Below are positions 7,395-8,926 of a stretch of 8,926 nucleotides of DNA, piece after piece; position 1 is the stretch's first letter; the number at the start of each line of letters is the position of its first letter. The position numbers and the translations under genes are program-made. This DNA comes from Acidobacteriota bacterium (lineage in GTDB: Bacteria; Acidobacteriota; Vicinamibacteria; Vicinamibacterales; UBA8438), in contig WTGR01000768.1 of NCBI GenBank assembly GCA_011523485.1, positions 1 to 8,926 on the forward strand, in the 5' to 3' direction. A model generated the notes under the pieces. It was not told the origin of the DNA. It searched no databases and saw only the letters and a program-made list of their open reading frames with translations.

Positions 7395-8249
7395 GTGCCC
7401 TCTGCGCTCACGCCCGGCACGCTTCACATCGTGTCGACTCCCATCGGGAATCTCGAGGATGTGACGTATCGCGCCGTACGGGTATTGCGCGAAGTCGACC
7501 TGATTGCGGCCGAGGATACCCGCCGCGCGGCGCGGCTGCTCGACCACTACGGGATCACGACGCGGCGCATCAGCCTGCACGAGCACAACGAATCCCGCCG
7601 GACGGGCGGTCTGCTGGCGCGGCTGGCGGAGGGCCAGACCATGGCGATGGTGAGCGACGCCGGCACGCCGCTGATCTCGGACCCGGGCCGGAGGCTCGCT
7701 CGCGCGGCCCTCGACGCCGGCTTCCGGGTAGAGGCGGTCCCGGGGGCGAGCGCCGTGCTGGCGGCCCTGGTCGCGTCCGGCATGGCGGAGGACGCTTTCA
7801 CGTTCGCGGGATTTCCGCCGGCGCGGTCAAAAGACCGAAAACAGTGGTACGCAGAGGTGGCGAGCGAACCGCGGCCGGTCGTCTTCTTCGAAGCGCCTCA
7901 CCGGATTCGCGCGTCGCTGGCGGATCTCGAAACCGTGAGCGCCAGTCGAACCGTTGCCGTTTGCCGCGAGATGACCAAGCTCCACGAGTCCTTGGTCGTT
8001 GGCCCTATACCTGATGTGCTGGCCGGCCTGCAAAGTCCGCGCGGCGAGTTCACCGTCGTCCTGGCTCGCGCGCCGGTGTCCGGGGCTGCCGCGGAAGTGC
8101 CGGCCGGGGCGGATCTCCTTCGCGAGTTCGGGTGTTTGACAGAATCCGGGCTGTCCCGGCGGGCGTCCATTCGCTCGCTGGCCTCCAAGTACGACGTGCC
8201 GAGCCGCCGCGTGTACCAGGCGATAGAAGGCGCGAGGGGCCGGCATTGA
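7395..8249 (+). CDS. rsmI: RsmI, 16S rRNA (cytidine-1402 2'-O)-methyltransferase
   Basis: SAM-dependent tetrapyrrole-methylase-fold enzyme, 284 residues (E. coli RsmI is similar in length). It adds the 2'-O-methyl to C1402 of 16S rRNA in the decoding centre, together with RsmH's N4-methylation. Diagnostic blocks are STPIGNLEDVTYRAVRVL at 14-31, AAEDTR at 38-43, VSDAGTPLISDPG at 86-98, VPGASAVLAAL at 115-125, FFEAPHRI at 164-171 and REMTKLHE at 191-198. The C-terminal 45 residues form the small helical domain (SLASKYDVPSRRVYQAI at 261-277). The start is GTG at 7395, 10 residues before the conserved core; only weak GAAGA (7386-7390) precedes it. The stop overlaps the glmU start. Identity is very secure. 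Confidence 0.97.
   Translation: MPSALTPGTLHIVSTPIGNLEDVTYRAVRVLREVDLIAAEDTRRAARLLDHYGITTRRISLHEHNESRRTGGLLARLAEGQTMAMVSDAGTPLISDPGRRLARAALDAGFRVEAVPGASAVLAALVASGMAEDAFTFAGFPPARSKDRKQWYAEVASEPRPVVFFEAPHRIRASLADLETVSASRTVAVCREMTKLHESLVVGPIPDVLAGLQSPRGEFTVVLARAPVSGAAAEVPAGADLLREFGCLTESGLSRRASIRSLASKYDVPSRRVYQAIEGARGRH
8234..8239 (+). promoter_or_regulatory. Ribosome binding site of glmU inside rsmI
   Basis: GAGGGG, 6 nt before the TTG at 8246 and within the last codons of rsmI. It supports the TTG as the real glmU start and a coupled rsmI-glmU transcript. Confidence 0.65.
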
Positions 8250-8926
8250 CCGCACGGCACGTCCTGGTGCTGGCGGCCGGCAAGGGCACCCGCATGCGGT
8301 CGAGCCGACCGAAGGTGCTGCATGGGCTCGCGGGCTGCCCGCTGATCGAGCACGTCCTGCGGGCGGCCGACCCGCTCGCCGCCGAGTCGACGACGCTCGT
8401 CGTGGGCCATCAGGCCGAGGCGGTCGAGCGCGAGCTGGCCGTCAGCCGCGGCGGGCTGCGTTTCGCCCGCCAGGAGCGGCAGCTCGGTACGGCGCATGCG
8501 GTTCTGCAGGCCGAGCCGATGCTGGCCGGGAAGCACGGCACCCTGATCGTCCTGACGGGTGACGCGCCGCTGGTTTCGCCCGGGACCGCGCAGGCGTTGG
8601 CCGAGACCCACGAGCGAACCGGGGCGGCGGCGACCGTCCTGACCGCCACGCTCGAGCGTCCGTACGGCTACGGCCGCATCGTCCGCCGCGGCGGGCAACT
8701 CGCCGAGGTGGTCGAGGAAGCGGACGCGACCCCCGCGCAACGCGCGCTGCGGGAGGTCAACAGCGGCATCTACGCGTTCGATCTAGCACCGCTCTTCGCG
8801 GCGTTGCGGGCGGTGCCGGAGGCCGGACCGAAGCGCGAGCGGTACCTGCCGGGCATCCTGCGGCGGTACCGCGAGCAGGGGGATGCCCGGCAGGTACCGC
8901 TCGCGCTTCGGTCCGGCCTCCGGCAC
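8246..8926 (+). CDS. glmU: GlmU uridyltransferase domain, partial, with corrupted 3' end
   Basis: N-terminal half of bifunctional GlmU, which acetylates GlcN-1-P and couples GlcNAc-1-P to UTP, making UDP-GlcNAc for peptidoglycan and LPS in the cytoplasm. The 227 codons present cover only the Rossmann-like pyrophosphorylase domain; a full protein is about 450 residues, with a left-handed beta-helix acetyltransferase domain that lies outside. Visible motifs are LAAGKGTRM at 9-17, PKVLH with Lys23 at 22-26, QLGTAHAV at 79-86, TGDAPL with Asp106 (metal ligand) at 104-109, YGYGRIVR at 140-147, VVEEADAT at 155-162 and EVNSGIYAF at 170-178. The start is TTG, overlapping the rsmI stop as TTGA. Residues about 213-227 are read from an inverted copy of upstream sequence and do not resemble GlmU, so treat the reliable part as ending near 8880. 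No stop is reached. Confidence 0.93.
   Translation, partial: MTARHVLVLAAGKGTRMRSSRPKVLHGLAGCPLIEHVLRAADPLAAESTTLVVGHQAEAVERELAVSRGGLRFARQERQLGTAHAVLQAEPMLAGKHGTLIVLTGDAPLVSPGTAQALAETHERTGAAATVLTATLERPYGYGRIVRRGGQLAEVVEEADATPAQRALREVNSGIYAFDLAPLFAALRAVPEAGPKRERYLPGILRRYREQGDARQVPLALRSGLRH
8813..8926. repeat. Perfect 46-bp inverted repeat (fold-back) at the right end
   Basis: Bases 8881-8926 are the exact reverse complement of 8813-8858, separated by a 22-nt spacer (8859-8880). The spacer contains its own 10-bp palindrome GCGGTACCGC at 8863-8872. The match runs without a mismatch to the last base of the window and falls inside a conserved coding gene. The right arm breaks glmU similarity. It most likely reflects a chimeric fold-back at a contig end rather than a genomic hairpin. 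Confidence 0.95.

Noticed and set aside
7296..7586. 97-codon upstream in-frame extension of the DUF885 gene
   Set aside because: It would overlap the start of rsmI antisense and cover the promoter region. The family N-terminus begins near the ATG at 7295, and the extension shows no similarity or signal peptide.
7398..8740. Minus-strand open frames opposite rsmI and glmU
   Set aside because: Both plus-strand genes have unmistakable family motifs; the opposite frames are Arg/Pro/Ala-rich shadows.
8863..8872. 10-bp palindrome GCGGTACCGC as an operator
   Set aside because: It lies inside glmU coding sequence in the spacer of the fold-back. A short GC-rich palindrome like this is expected by chance.

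Overview
The window comes from a high-GC bacterium, roughly two-thirds G+C by eye. Coding sequences fill it almost end to end, and five of the nine starts are GTG or TTG. The gene content does not fix the taxon. An acidobacterial (Vicinamibacteria-like) or proteobacterial source would fit, but that is only an impression. Both window edges cut a gene: mrpG on the left and glmU on the right.

Minus strand, 7295 down to 1: one tightly packed, probably co-transcribed block. It starts with a DUF885-family zinc-peptidase-like gene (7295-5628). After a 13-nt gap comes a six-gene Mrp (Mnh/Pha/Sha) multisubunit cation/proton antiporter operon in the order mrpAB (fused), C, D, E, F, G. The A-B fusion and six-gene layout are those of the 'group 2' operons known from Proteobacteria such as Sinorhizobium pha and Pseudomonas sha. 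Residues known to matter in MrpA and MrpD are present, so the complex looks functional. It would exchange cytoplasmic Na+ (or K+) for external protons at the inner membrane.

Positions 7296-7394 form a 99-nt divergent intergenic region holding an extended -10 promoter for the rightward genes.

Plus strand, 7395 to the end: rsmI (16S rRNA C1402 2'-O-ribose methyltransferase), translationally overlapped by glmU (UDP-GlcNAc pyrophosphorylase / GlcN-1-P acetyltransferase, uridyltransferase half only). These are housekeeping genes for ribosome maturation and cell-envelope precursor supply.

The oddest structure is at the extreme right end. The last 46 bases are the exact reverse complement of bases 8813-8858, across a 22-nt spacer. 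This puts non-GlmU sequence at the end of glmU and looks like a fold-back (chimeric) assembly or amplification artefact, not biology. I found no new defence, mobile or RNA system. The remaining observations concern operon architecture, unusual start codons and the linkage of the peptidase gene to the antiporter operon.
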